Below, piece after piece: positions 16,732-24,404 of a stretch of DNA of 64,000 nt. The notes beneath the pieces are model-generated. The model did no database searches. It was not told the DNA's origin and worked only from the letters and a program-made list of their open reading frames with translations. The translations under genes and the position numbers were made by a program. The first letter of the stretch is position 1. Each line of letters starts with the position of its first letter. The stretch lies in assembly GCF_000716675.1 (NCBI RefSeq), contig NZ_JNXT01000019.1, positions 106,642 to 170,641 of the forward strand, given 5' to 3'. This DNA is from Streptomyces alboflavus (GTDB lineage: Bacteria > Actinomycetota > Actinomycetes > Streptomycetales > Streptomycetaceae).

Positions 16732-17631
16732 CTACGGCTTGCGGCCCACCGCGCCGAGCTGCGGCACCGGCTCGGCCTCCGGGAACCGCCAGCGCGCGCA
16801 CGAGTCGACGCCCGGTTCGAGGAGGTCGAGGCCCTCCATGAACGACAGGAACTCCGCACGCGTGCGGCCCGTGATCGGCGGCGTCGCGTTGGCGTTCCAG
16901 AAGTCCATGGCCGGCTGGTTGTCGGCGCCGCCGACGTCGGCGTCGAGCGTGGGGTGGGTCAGGACCAGGTAACTGCCGGACGGCACCGCGTCCATGAGGG
17001 TCCGCACGATGCCGCGGGCCACGTCCGTGTCGGGGATGAAGTTGAGGATGCCGAGCAGCATCACGGCCACCGGCTGCCCGAGGTCGAGGGTCTCGGCGGC
17101 GGCCCGCAGGATGCGCTCCGTGTCCCGGGCGTCCGCGTCGATGTACGCGGTCGCGCCCTCGGGGGAGCTGGTGAGCAGGGCGCTCGCGTGGGCCAGGACG
17201 ATCGGGTCGTTGTCCACGTACACGATGCGGGCGTCCGGCGCGATGCGCTGGGCGACCTCGTGGGTGTTGTCACCCGTGGGCAGGCCCGTGCCGATGTCCA
17301 GCAGCTGGCGGATGCCCCGCTCGCCCACCAGGTGCGCCACCGCGCGGCCGAGGAACGCCCGGTCCGCGCGGGCCACTTCGCCGATGCCGGGGAACATCTC
17401 GACGACCTGCTCGCCCACCGCGCGGTCCACCGAGTAGTTGTCCTTGCCGCCCAGCCAGTAGTTCCAGACGCGGGCGTTGTGCGCCATGTCGGTGCGGATG
17501 CGGCCGGTGCCGTCCGGGTTCTCCGTGCGTTCCGGGTGTTCCGGGTTCTGTGCGGGCCGCGGGTGTTCCGGGTTCTGTGTGGGCTGCGGGTGCTCCGGCT
17601 TCGGTAAGTCGGCTGCGTGCTCTGCGCTCAC
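16732..17631 (-). CDS. SAM-dependent methyltransferase, DUF574 / Methyltransf_19 family
   Basis: 299 residues. The methyltransferase core begins ARVWNYWLGGKDNYSVDR, the family hallmark; LLDIGTGLPTGDN is the SAM-binding motif I and IVYVDNDPIV is motif II. The N-terminal ~45 residues contain an imperfect repeat of PEHP(R/Q)P(A/T)QN units, an unusual extension. The GTG start overlaps the stop of the upstream GDPD gene by 4 bp (GTGA), indicating coupling. The substrate is unknown for this large actinobacterial family. Confidence 0.9.
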   Translation of the reverse strand: MSAEHAADLPKPEHPQPTQNPEHPRPAQNPEHPERTENPDGTGRIRTDMAHNARVWNYWLGGKDNYSVDRAVGEQVVEMFPGIGEVARADRAFLGRAVAHLVGERGIRQLLDIGTGLPTGDNTHEVAQRIAPDARIVYVDNDPIVLAHASALLTSSPEGATAYIDADARDTERILRAAAETLDLGQPVAVMLLGILNFIPDTDVARGIVRTLMDAVPSGSYLVLTHPTLDADVGGADNQPAMDFWNANATPPITGRTRAEFLSFMEGLDLLEPGVDSCARWRFPEAEPVPQLGAVGRKP

Positions 17632-18362
17632 TCGTGAGGTTCCTTCCCCGTCTCCTGGCGGTGCCGCCGGGGCCCTCGGGACAGCTCGGCGGCGAGTGCG
17701 TCCACGCGGTTGGTGGTGATCGAGTCCACCCCGTGGGAGATGAGCTTACGCATGGACCGCCGGGTGTCGGGAGTCCACGCGGAGACCAGCAGGCCACTCG
17801 CGTGCACATGGTCGACCAGGTCCCGACTCACAAGCCCGAAGCGGTAGTTGAGCCAGCGCGGGGCGATCGCGGCGAGCACGGCGGGCCGGGGCGGGGCGAG
17901 CGACTTCCAGGTGAGGGCGATCTCCGCGGCCGGGTCCGCGGCCCGCACGGCGAGCATCGCGTCGGGGCCCGCGCAGTAGTACGCCCGGTCCGCGGCGCCG
18001 CAGTCGCCGATGACGCCGACGACGGCGCGCGCCGACTCGTGGGTCGCGCCGGGCAGGTCGACGAGGACGCGGTGGCCGTCCGTCTCCTTCAGGGCCTCTT
18101 CGAGGGTGGGCACGCCGCCGCCGGTCAGCCCGCGCACCTCGTCGGCGGACAGCGCGGACAGCGGCCGGTCGTGGCCCCAGAGCCGGGCGAGGTCCGCGTC
18201 GTGCAGCAGGACGGGGACGCCGTTGCGGGTCAGGCGGACGTCGATCTCCACGGCGTCCGCGCCCTGTTCGAGCGCCGAGCGCAAGGAGAGGAGGGTGTTC
18301 TCGCGGACGCGGTAGGGGTCGCCTCGGTGGGCCACGGCAGTCACGGTGCGCATGGCACCCAT
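17628..18362 (-). CDS. Glycerophosphodiester phosphodiesterase
   Basis: 244 residues of GDPD/UgpQ type. AHRGDPYRVRENTL carries the catalytic HRG-x-EN, AVEIDVRLTRNGVPVLLHDADL has the metal-binding E-x-D and the second catalytic His, and VSAWTPD and ITTNRVD close the TIM barrel. It hydrolyses glycerophosphodiesters to glycerol-3-phosphate and an alcohol. No signal peptide is seen, so it is cytoplasmic. It starts at the ATG at 18362 or 18353 and is coupled to the downstream methyltransferase. Confidence 0.9.
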   Translation of the reverse strand: MGAMRTVTAVAHRGDPYRVRENTLLSLRSALEQGADAVEIDVRLTRNGVPVLLHDADLARLWGHDRPLSALSADEVRGLTGGGVPTLEEALKETDGHRVLVDLPGATHESARAVVGVIGDCGAADRAYYCAGPDAMLAVRAADPAAEIALTWKSLAPPRPAVLAAIAPRWLNYRFGLVSRDLVDHVHASGLLVSAWTPDTRRSMRKLISHGVDSITTNRVDALAAELSRGPRRHRQETGKEPHE

Positions 18363-18371
18363 TGTGGCGGG

Positions 18372-18408
18372 GGGCGGGCCCCGGGGCTTGTCGGCCCGGG
18401 GCCCGCCC
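18372..18408 (-). terminator. Terminator of the deaminase gene
   Basis: A perfect 14-bp inverted repeat (GGGCGGGCCCCGGG and its complement) with a 9-base loop lies between the deaminase stop and the GDPD start, both on the minus strand. Confidence 0.8.
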
Positions 18409-18422
18409 GCGTCGCGCTCGGG

Positions 18423-18539
18423 GTGGGTCAGGAGGACTGCGAGTCTCCGTGGGTCAAGAGGACTGCGAGTCCGTGCGTCAAGAGGACTGCGAGTCTCCGT
18501 GCGTCAGGAGGACTCGGCGTCTTTGTGCGTCAGGACGCC
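18423..18539. repeat. 4.5 tandem copies of a 24-26 bp unit at the 3' end of the deaminase gene
   Basis: Units start at 18423, 18449, 18473, 18499 and 18525, with lengths 26, 24, 26 and 26 bp plus a 15-bp partial copy. Each contains the trinucleotide TCA, read on the minus strand as TGA in the context TC(C/T)TGACGCAC or TGACCCAC. The partial copy covers the actual stop codon at 18530, so the array repeats the gene's end. Confidence 0.9.
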
Positions 18540-19588
18540 AGCCAGTTCTCCGTGTACGCGTCGATCTCGGCGGTGATCCTGTCCTTGCCCGCCCGGTCCA
18601 GGAACGACGCCTCGACGCCGTTCTTCGCGAGGTCGGCGATGCCGCGCTCGTCGAGGCCGAGGAGGCGGGCGGCGACCGCGTACTCGTTGTTGAGGTCGGT
18701 GCCGAACATCGGCGGGTCGTCGGAGTTGATGGTGACGACGACGCCCGCGTCCACGAACTGCTTGAGCGGGTGCTCGTCGAGGGTGGTGACGGCGCGCGTG
18801 GCGATGTTCGAGGTCGGGCAGACCTCCAGCGGGACGCGGTGCTCGGCGAGGTGCGCGAGGAGCTTCGGGTCCTTGGCGGAGCTGGTGCCGTGGCCGATGC
18901 GCTCGGCGCGCAGGTGCGTGAGCGCGTCCCAGACGGTCTCCGGGCCCGTGGTCTCGCCCGCGTGCGGCACGGAGTGCAGGCCGGCGGCGATGGCACGGTC
19001 GAAGTACGGCTTGAACTGCGGGCGCGGTACGCCGATCTCGGGGCCGCCGAGGCCGAAGGAGACCAGGCCCTCGGGGCGGATGCCGTCGGTGGTGGCGAGC
19101 CGCGTGGTCTCCACCGCCGACTCCAGGCCCGCCTCGCCCGGGATGTCGAAGCACCAGCGCAGGACGACGCCGAGATCGGCCTCGGCTGTCTTGCGGGCGT
19201 CCTCGATGGCGGCCATGAAGGCGCGCTCCTCGATGCCGCGGCGGGTGGAGGAGAAGGGGGTGATGGTCAGCTCGGCGTACCGCACGTTCTGCCGGGAGAG
19301 CTCGCGGGCCACCTCGAAGGTGAGGAGGTGGACGTCGTCGGGGGTGCGGATCAGGTCGACGACGGACAGGTAGACCTGGATGAAGTGGGCGAAGTCCGTG
19401 AACGTGAAGTAGTCCGCGAGGGCCTCGATGTCCGTGGGCACCTTGGAGTCGGGGTGCCGGGCGGCGAGGGCGGAGACGATCCGGGGGGAGGCGGAGCCGA
19501 CGTGGTGGACGTGGAGTTCGGCCTTGGGCAGTCCGGCGATGAACGTGTGCGCCTGCGCCTGCGCGGCGTGGTTGTGCTGGTCGGTCAT
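18530..19588 (-). CDS. Adenosine-deaminase family enzyme, probably aminodeoxyfutalosine deaminase
   Basis: 352 residues from the ATG at 19588 (GGAGG six bases upstream). It is an amidohydrolase with the metal ligands H26 and H28 (AELHVHHVG), H209 with E212 (HAGE), H233 (IGHG) and D290-D291 (INSDDPP). In true adenosine deaminases the residues after HxH are usually L(D/E)G; here they are HVG. From memory, an S. avermitilis member of this group (Sav2595), first called adenosine deaminase, was shown to deaminate 6-aminodeoxyfutalosine for menaquinone synthesis. Its locus number puts it near the same dxr/ispG neighbourhood. Deaminase chemistry is firm; the substrate is inference. Confidence 0.85.
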   Translation of the reverse strand: MTDQHNHAAQAQAHTFIAGLPKAELHVHHVGSASPRIVSALAARHPDSKVPTDIEALADYFTFTDFAHFIQVYLSVVDLIRTPDDVHLLTFEVARELSRQNVRYAELTITPFSSTRRGIEERAFMAAIEDARKTAEADLGVVLRWCFDIPGEAGLESAVETTRLATTDGIRPEGLVSFGLGGPEIGVPRPQFKPYFDRAIAAGLHSVPHAGETTGPETVWDALTHLRAERIGHGTSSAKDPKLLAHLAEHRVPLEVCPTSNIATRAVTTLDEHPLKQFVDAGVVVTINSDDPPMFGTDLNNEYAVAARLLGLDERGIADLAKNGVEASFLDRAGKDRITAEIDAYTENWLAS

Positions 19589-19789
19589 GGGTTCCTCCCC
19601 GGGAACACGGTGTGATCGGCTGATCGGATGACCCCCGCGGGGGTCGGGGATCATCGTAGGACGCGGGTCCTGGCCGGAGCCGAGCGGCCACCGGCGCCGA
19701 GGCCCGGGCGCGACAAGGCGGTCACCGGCGCCGAGCCCCGGGCGTGGCCGGGCGGCCACCGCCACCGCTTCCCGGGCCGGCCGGCGCCG

Positions 19790-20317
19790 CTACCGCAGCC
19801 GCTCCCGCGCCTCCATCAGCGCGAACCCGAGGAGATTCAGCCCCCGCCACCCCGCCGGGTCCCCGATCCGCGGATCGTCGGCGGCGAGCCCGACCCCCCA
19901 CACCCGGTCCACGGGACTCGCCTCGACGAGCACCCGCTCCCCGGTGCCCACGAGATACCCCCGCAGCGCCTCGTCCGACGAGAACTTCCGCGCCGACCCC
20001 TCGACCACGATCCCGAAGCGCTCCCGCTCCCAGACCTGGTCGTCGAACCCCCGCACAAGCCGCCCGGCCCGCTTGGCCTCGGCGGGCGTCCGTGCCGTGA
20101 GCGCCGCCCGCTCGGCGTCGGTGTCGCCGAAGAGGCGGGCCTTCGCCGCCATCATCCAGTGCTCCGCCGTCGCGTACTCCACGCCGTCGGCCGTGAAGGG
20201 CGAGGGCCACCACTGGCTGAAACAGCTGTGCCCCAGCGCGCCGTCACGGCGCGGGGCGTGCCCCCAGAAGTACAGGTACTCGACCTTGTCCTTCTCCCTG
20301 CCTTTCCCCGCGTCCAC
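19790..20317 (-). CDS. NADAR family (YbiA-like) N-glycosidase
   Basis: About 175 residues. YLYFWGH, FSQWWPSPFTADGVEYATAEHWMMAAKARLF and VWGVGLAADDPRI ... WRGLNLLGFALMEARE are the core NADAR motifs. Characterised YbiA-type members hydrolyse the N-glycosidic bond of early riboflavin intermediates, and other NADAR proteins remove ADP-ribose from guanine in DNA. The GTG at 20317 is chosen because GGGGGAGG lies eight bases upstream. It is divergent from the second aldehyde dehydrogenase and not visibly linked to riboflavin genes here. Confidence 0.88.
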   Translation of the reverse strand: MDAGKGREKDKVEYLYFWGHAPRRDGALGHSCFSQWWPSPFTADGVEYATAEHWMMAAKARLFGDTDAERAALTARTPAEAKRAGRLVRGFDDQVWERERFGIVVEGSARKFSSDEALRGYLVGTGERVLVEASPVDRVWGVGLAADDPRIGDPAGWRGLNLLGFALMEARERLR

Positions 20318-20419
20318 TCCCGTGTCCTCCCCCGAGAAATCGCTGATGCACGCCACTCTGGCAGGCACCACTGACACTCCGTCCCACAATTTCCAAGCCG
20401 ACTCGACACCTGGTCGACA

Positions 20420-20455
20420 GATTCCGTCGCGTAACCAAAAGGCAACAACGGAATC
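20420..20455. promoter_or_regulatory. Inverted repeat upstream of the second aldehyde dehydrogenase
   Basis: GATTCCGT (20420-20427) and ACGGAATC (20448-20455) are perfect complements separated by 20 bp in a relatively AT-rich intergenic segment, about 100-135 bp before the ATG. Two-turn spacing could suit a dimeric activator or repressor. The binding factor is unknown. Confidence 0.35.
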
Positions 20456-20554
20456 ACTTGCTGGACCATCGACCCCCTGTCAGGATCGGCACTCAAATCG
20501 ATCTGGAACTACGCCGACCCTCTCGGGACGGGGCGGCCGGCGGAGGAGAGCGTC

Positions 20555-22060
20555 ATGCACACATTCCAGGCGCGGGACCGGTTCGCGGACGGCGCCCAGT
20601 ACATCGCGGGACGCCTCACCCAGGGCACCTCGGGCCGCACCCACGCGGTGGTCGATCCGGCCACGGGCGACGAGGTCCTCAGCTACGAGCTCGCGGGCGC
20701 CAAGGACGTGGACGACGCCGTCGCCGCCGCCGCGGACGCGTACACCGGCTGGTCGGCCGCGAGCCCCGGCGAGCGCTCCGACGCCATGCACCGCTTCGCC
20801 GCCGAGCTGTCCGCCCGGGCCGAGGACCTCGCGCAGGCCGAGTCCCTCCAGTGCGGCAAGCCGATCAAGCTGAGCCGCGAGTTCGACGTACCGGGCACGA
20901 TCGACAACACCGCCTTCTTCGCGGGCGCGGCCCGCCACCTGGCGGGCCAGTCGGCGGGGGAGTACGACGGTGGCGACCACACCTCGTACGTCCGCAGGGA
21001 GCCGATCGGTGTCGTCGGCTCCATCGCGCCCTGGAACTACCCGCTCCAGATGGCCGCCTGGAAGGTCCTCCCGGCCATCGCGGCAGGCAACACCATCGTC
21101 CTGAAGCCGTCCGAGCTGACGCCGTTCACCTCGCTGATGTTCGCGCAGGCCGCCACCGCCGCCGGGATCCCCGACGGTGTCGTCAACATCGTCACGGGGG
21201 CGGGCCGAGACGCCGGTGAGCACCTCGTCGGCCACCCCGACGTCGTCATGACGTCCTTCACCGGCTCGACCGGCGTCGGCAAGCGCGTCGCGGAGGTCGC
21301 CACCGCCACCGTCAAGCGGCTCCACCTGGAGCTCGGCGGCAAGGCGCCCTTCGTCGTGTTCGACGACGCCGACCTGGAGGCCGCCGTGCACGGCGCCGTC
21401 GCGGGCGCCCTCATCAACAGCGGCCAGGACTGCACGGCCGCCACGCGCGCGTACGTACAGCGGCCGCTCTACGACGCCTTCGTCGCGGGCGTCGCCGACC
21501 TGATGGCGACCGTGCGGCTCGGCGACCCCTTCGACCCGGCCACCGACCTCGGCCCGCTCATCTCGCACACGCACCGGGACCGCGTCGCCGGCTTCGTCGA
21601 CCGGGCCCGCTCCTACGCGCGCGTGGTGACGGGAGGAGAAGCCCTCGACCACCCGGGCGCGTACTACAAGCCCACCCTCATCGCCGACGCCGCGCAGGAC
21701 AGCGAGGCGGTGCAGGCGGAGATCTTCGGCCCGGTGCTCGTCGTGCTGCCCTTCGACTCCGACGCCGACGGCATCCGCCTCGCCAACGACACCCCCTACG
21801 GCCTCGCCGCCTCCGCCTGGACCCGGGACGTCTTCCGCGCGAACCGTGCCACCCGCGAGATCAAGGCGGGCTGCGTGTGGGTCAACGACCACATCCCGAT
21901 CCTCAGCGAGATGCCGCACGGCGGTTACAAGGCGTCCGGCTACGGCAAGGACATGTCCGCGTACTCCTTCGAGGAGTACACGCAGATCAAGCACGTCATG
22001 TTCGACAACACCGCGGTGGCCAGGAAGGACTGGCACCGCACGATCTTCGGGGACCGATAG
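20555..22060 (+). CDS. Aldehyde dehydrogenase, gamma-aminobutyraldehyde/betaine aldehyde dehydrogenase type
   Basis: 501 residues. The active-site cysteine is C293 (NSGQDCTAATR), the general base is E259 (LELGGKAP), and APWNYP is at 158-163. GGAGGAGAG precedes the ATG. It clearly resembles the dehydrogenase at 6292 (same C-terminal SGYGKD(L/M)SAY and (Y/D)TxIKHVM) but is not identical. Its position directly before a polyamine-binding protein and potABC suggests that it oxidises an aminoaldehyde made from imported polyamine. It probably leads the operon 20555-27585. Confidence 0.9.
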   Translation: MHTFQARDRFADGAQYIAGRLTQGTSGRTHAVVDPATGDEVLSYELAGAKDVDDAVAAAADAYTGWSAASPGERSDAMHRFAAELSARAEDLAQAESLQCGKPIKLSREFDVPGTIDNTAFFAGAARHLAGQSAGEYDGGDHTSYVRREPIGVVGSIAPWNYPLQMAAWKVLPAIAAGNTIVLKPSELTPFTSLMFAQAATAAGIPDGVVNIVTGAGRDAGEHLVGHPDVVMTSFTGSTGVGKRVAEVATATVKRLHLELGGKAPFVVFDDADLEAAVHGAVAGALINSGQDCTAATRAYVQRPLYDAFVAGVADLMATVRLGDPFDPATDLGPLISHTHRDRVAGFVDRARSYARVVTGGEALDHPGAYYKPTLIADAAQDSEAVQAEIFGPVLVVLPFDSDADGIRLANDTPYGLAASAWTRDVFRANRATREIKAGCVWVNDHIPILSEMPHGGYKASGYGKDMSAYSFEEYTQIKHVMFDNTAVARKDWHRTIFGDR

Positions 22061-22102
22061 CCAGGAACGCGGGAGCGGGCGCCGCGTGACCGGCGGGGGC
22101 CG

Positions 22103-22124
22103 CCCCCCCCCCCCCCCCCCCCCC
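22103..22124. repeat. Run of 22 consecutive C
   Basis: An uninterrupted homopolymer lies between the dehydrogenase stop (22060) and the remains of a substrate-binding protein. It replaces the place where the start codon and signal peptide of the next gene should be. This may be a sequencing or assembly fault, or a real deletion or slippage tract. Confidence 0.95.
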
Positions 22125-22183
22125 GGCCCCACGAGCACAGAGAGAAGGACAAGCGCGTCAACTTCTCCAACTGGACCGAGTAC

Positions 22184-23173
22184 ATGGACGTCGACAAGGA
22201 CGAGCGGCGCCCCACCCTCGACGCGTTCACGAAACGCACCGGCATCAGGGTCAAGTACACCGAGGACATCAACGACAACAACGAGTTCTTCGGGAAGATC
22301 AAGCCGCAGCTCGCCGCCGGGCAGGACACCGGGCGCGACCTGATCTGCGTCACGGACTGGCTCGCCGCCCGCCTGATCCGCTTCGGCTGGGTGCAGAAGC
22401 TCGACCCGGCCCAGCTGCCGCACGCCTACGCCAACCTGTCCGCCCAGTTCCGCTCGCCCGACTGGGACCCCGGGCGCGCCTACTCGTACCCCTGGACCGG
22501 CATCTCCACCGTCATCGCGTACAACAAGAAGGCCACCGACGGGGAGAAGATCACCTCGGTGTCGCAGCTGCTTGACGAGCCCAAACTCAAGGGGCGCGTG
22601 GGCTTCCTGTCCGAGATGCGCGACTCCATGGGGATGGTGCTGCTCGACCTCGGCAAGGATCCGGCGAAGTTCACCGACGACGACTTCGACGCGGCCGTCG
22701 CGCGCCTCCAGAAGGCCGTCGACAGGAAGCAGATCCGCCGCTTCACCGGCAACGACTACACCGCCGACCTCGACAAGGGCGACCTCGCCGCGTGCGTGGC
22801 CTGGGCCGGGGACGTCGTCCAGCTCAAGCTCTCCAACCCCGACATCGAGTTCGCCATCCCCGACAGCGGCTACCTGACCTCGACGGACAACCTCCTGGTC
22901 CCCAACAAGGCGCGCCACAAGCGCAACGCCGAGCGGCTCATCGACTACTACTACGAGCCAGGACCCGCCGCCCGCCTCGCCGCCTACATCAACTACGTGT
23001 GCCCCGTGGACGGCGTCCGCGACGAGCTCGCGAAGATCGACCCCAAGGCCGCGGCGAACCCGCTGATCATCCCCGACAAGGCCATGGCCGCGAAGTCGCA
23101 CGCCTTCCGGTCCCTCACGCCCAAGGAAGAGGCCGCGTACGAGGGGAAGTTCGCCAAGCTCACCGGTTCTTGA
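22184..23173 (+). CDS. Polyamine-binding protein (PotD/PotF family), N-terminally truncated
   Basis: The first usable ATG gives 329 residues. The protein-like sequence starts earlier (HREKDKRVNFSNWTEYMDVDKDE, from about 22131), homologous to the first residues of the mature binding protein at 10796. No start codon, signal peptide or lipobox is found between the previous stop and this point; the frame there reads through 22 C (poly-Pro). Later motifs are intact: GNDYTADLDKGDLA, IDYYYEPGPAARLAAYINYVCPV. As given, it could not be exported, so the gene is broken or mis-assembled. It is followed by potABC. Confidence 0.85.
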   Translation: MDVDKDERRPTLDAFTKRTGIRVKYTEDINDNNEFFGKIKPQLAAGQDTGRDLICVTDWLAARLIRFGWVQKLDPAQLPHAYANLSAQFRSPDWDPGRAYSYPWTGISTVIAYNKKATDGEKITSVSQLLDEPKLKGRVGFLSEMRDSMGMVLLDLGKDPAKFTDDDFDAAVARLQKAVDRKQIRRFTGNDYTADLDKGDLAACVAWAGDVVQLKLSNPDIEFAIPDSGYLTSTDNLLVPNKARHKRNAERLIDYYYEPGPAARLAAYINYVCPVDGVRDELAKIDPKAAANPLIIPDKAMAAKSHAFRSLTPKEEAAYEGKFAKLTGS

Positions 23174-23178
23174 CGCAA

Positions 23179-23220
23179 CCCTCTGGAACCTCCTCCGGAA
23201 ATTCCCTCTGGAACCTCCTC
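23179..23220. repeat. Direct repeat (17 bp, 25-bp period) before potA
   Basis: CCCTCTGGAACCTCCTC occurs at 23179-23195 and 23204-23220, followed by a partial third copy (CCTCCTCTGG). It fills most of the 67-bp gap between the binding protein and potA and leaves no clear purine-rich ribosome site before the ATG. Confidence 0.8.
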
Positions 23221-23240
23221 GACCTCCTCTGGACGCCAAC

Positions 23241-24404
23241 ATGACGACTGCCAACGAAGCCACAGAGCACAGCGGCGACGTCCGCCTCAGCGGCATCAGC
23301 AAGACCTACGGCTCCTTCACGGCCGTGCACCCGCTCGACCTCACCGTGCCCCAGGGCTCCTTCTTCGCGCTGCTCGGCGCCTCCGGCTGCGGCAAGACCA
23401 CCACCCTGCGCATGATCGCCGGCCTGGAGGAGCCCAGCAGCGGCACCGTCCGCCTCGGCGAGCAGGACGTCACCGCGCTGCCGCCCTACAAGCGGCCCGT
23501 GAACACGGTCTTCCAGTCGTACGCCCTCTTCCCGCACCTCGACATCTTCGAGAACGTCGCCTTCGGCCTGCGCCGACGCGGCATCAAGTCGGTGAAGAAG
23601 CAGGTCGGCGAGATGCTCGACCTGGTCCAGCTCGGCGAGCAGGCCCGCAAGAAGCCGCACCAGCTCTCCGGCGGCCAGCAGCAGCGCGTCGCCGTCGCCC
23701 GCGCGCTCATCAACCACCCGAAGGTGCTGCTCCTCGACGAGCCCCTCGGCGCCCTCGACCTGAAGCTGCGCCGCCAGATGCAGCTCGAACTCAAGCGCAT
23801 CCAGACCGAGGTCGGCATCACCTTCGTGCACGTCACGCACGACCAGGAGGAGGCCATGACGATGGCCGACACCGTCGCCGTGATGAACGGCGGCCGCGTC
23901 GAGCAGCAGGGCGCCCCCGCCGACCTGTACGAGAACCCGCGCACCACCTTCGTCGCCAACTTCCTCGGCACGTCCAACTTCATCGAGGCCGAGGTGGCCG
24001 AGGTCAGCGGCGACGACGTGTTCCTCAAGGCGGGCGGCGGGAAGCTGATCCTGCCCAAGGCGCGATGTACGGCGGCCGCCACCACCGGCGGCACGGTCCT
24101 GGTGGGCGTACGCCCGGAGAAGATCTCGATCGCGCACGCCGACGACGCGGGCGAGATCCCCGACGGCCGCAACCGCATCACCGGCCGCATCGCCGACTCC
24201 AGCTTCATCGGCGTCTCCACGCAGTACGTCGTCGACAGCCCCGTCTGCGACGCCTTCGAGGTGTACGCGCAGAACATCGAGCGCGACACCCGGCTCGTCC
24301 CGGGCGCCGAGGTGGTCCTGCACTGGAACCCGGCGCACACCTTCGGGCTCGACGCCGACCAGGACGCCGACGCGGGCGTGGAGAAGGTCGAGGAGGACGC
24401 GTGA
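23241..24404 (+). CDS. potA: Spermidine/putrescine ABC transporter ATP-binding protein
   Basis: 387 residues. Walker A is GASGCGKTTTLR, the signature is LSGGQQQRVAVARAL, and Walker B is VLLLDEPLGALD. The H-loop is VTHDQEEAM, with a C-terminal TOBE domain (VGVRPEKISIA). EQQGAPADLYENPRTTFVANFLG is characteristic of PotA/FbpC/MalK-type subunits. It energises import through the two following permeases; GTGA overlap with the next gene shows coupling. The ribosome site before the ATG is weak, so translation may depend on the preceding gene. Confidence 0.95.
   Translation: MTTANEATEHSGDVRLSGISKTYGSFTAVHPLDLTVPQGSFFALLGASGCGKTTTLRMIAGLEEPSSGTVRLGEQDVTALPPYKRPVNTVFQSYALFPHLDIFENVAFGLRRRGIKSVKKQVGEMLDLVQLGEQARKKPHQLSGGQQQRVAVARALINHPKVLLLDEPLGALDLKLRRQMQLELKRIQTEVGITFVHVTHDQEEAMTMADTVAVMNGGRVEQQGAPADLYENPRTTFVANFLGTSNFIEAEVAEVSGDDVFLKAGGGKLILPKARCTAAATTGGTVLVGVRPEKISIAHADDAGEIPDGRNRITGRIADSSFIGVSTQYVVDSPVCDAFEVYAQNIERDTRLVPGAEVVLHWNPAHTFGLDADQDADAGVEKVEEDA

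Noticed and set aside
18423..18539. CRISPR-like array
   Set aside because: Units are contiguous, with no spacers, and contain the end of a coding sequence. There are no cas genes nearby.
22086..22343. GTG at 22086 as start of the truncated binding protein
   Set aside because: In the given sequence it is in a different frame from the mature protein, and the 22-C run would need a length change to join them.
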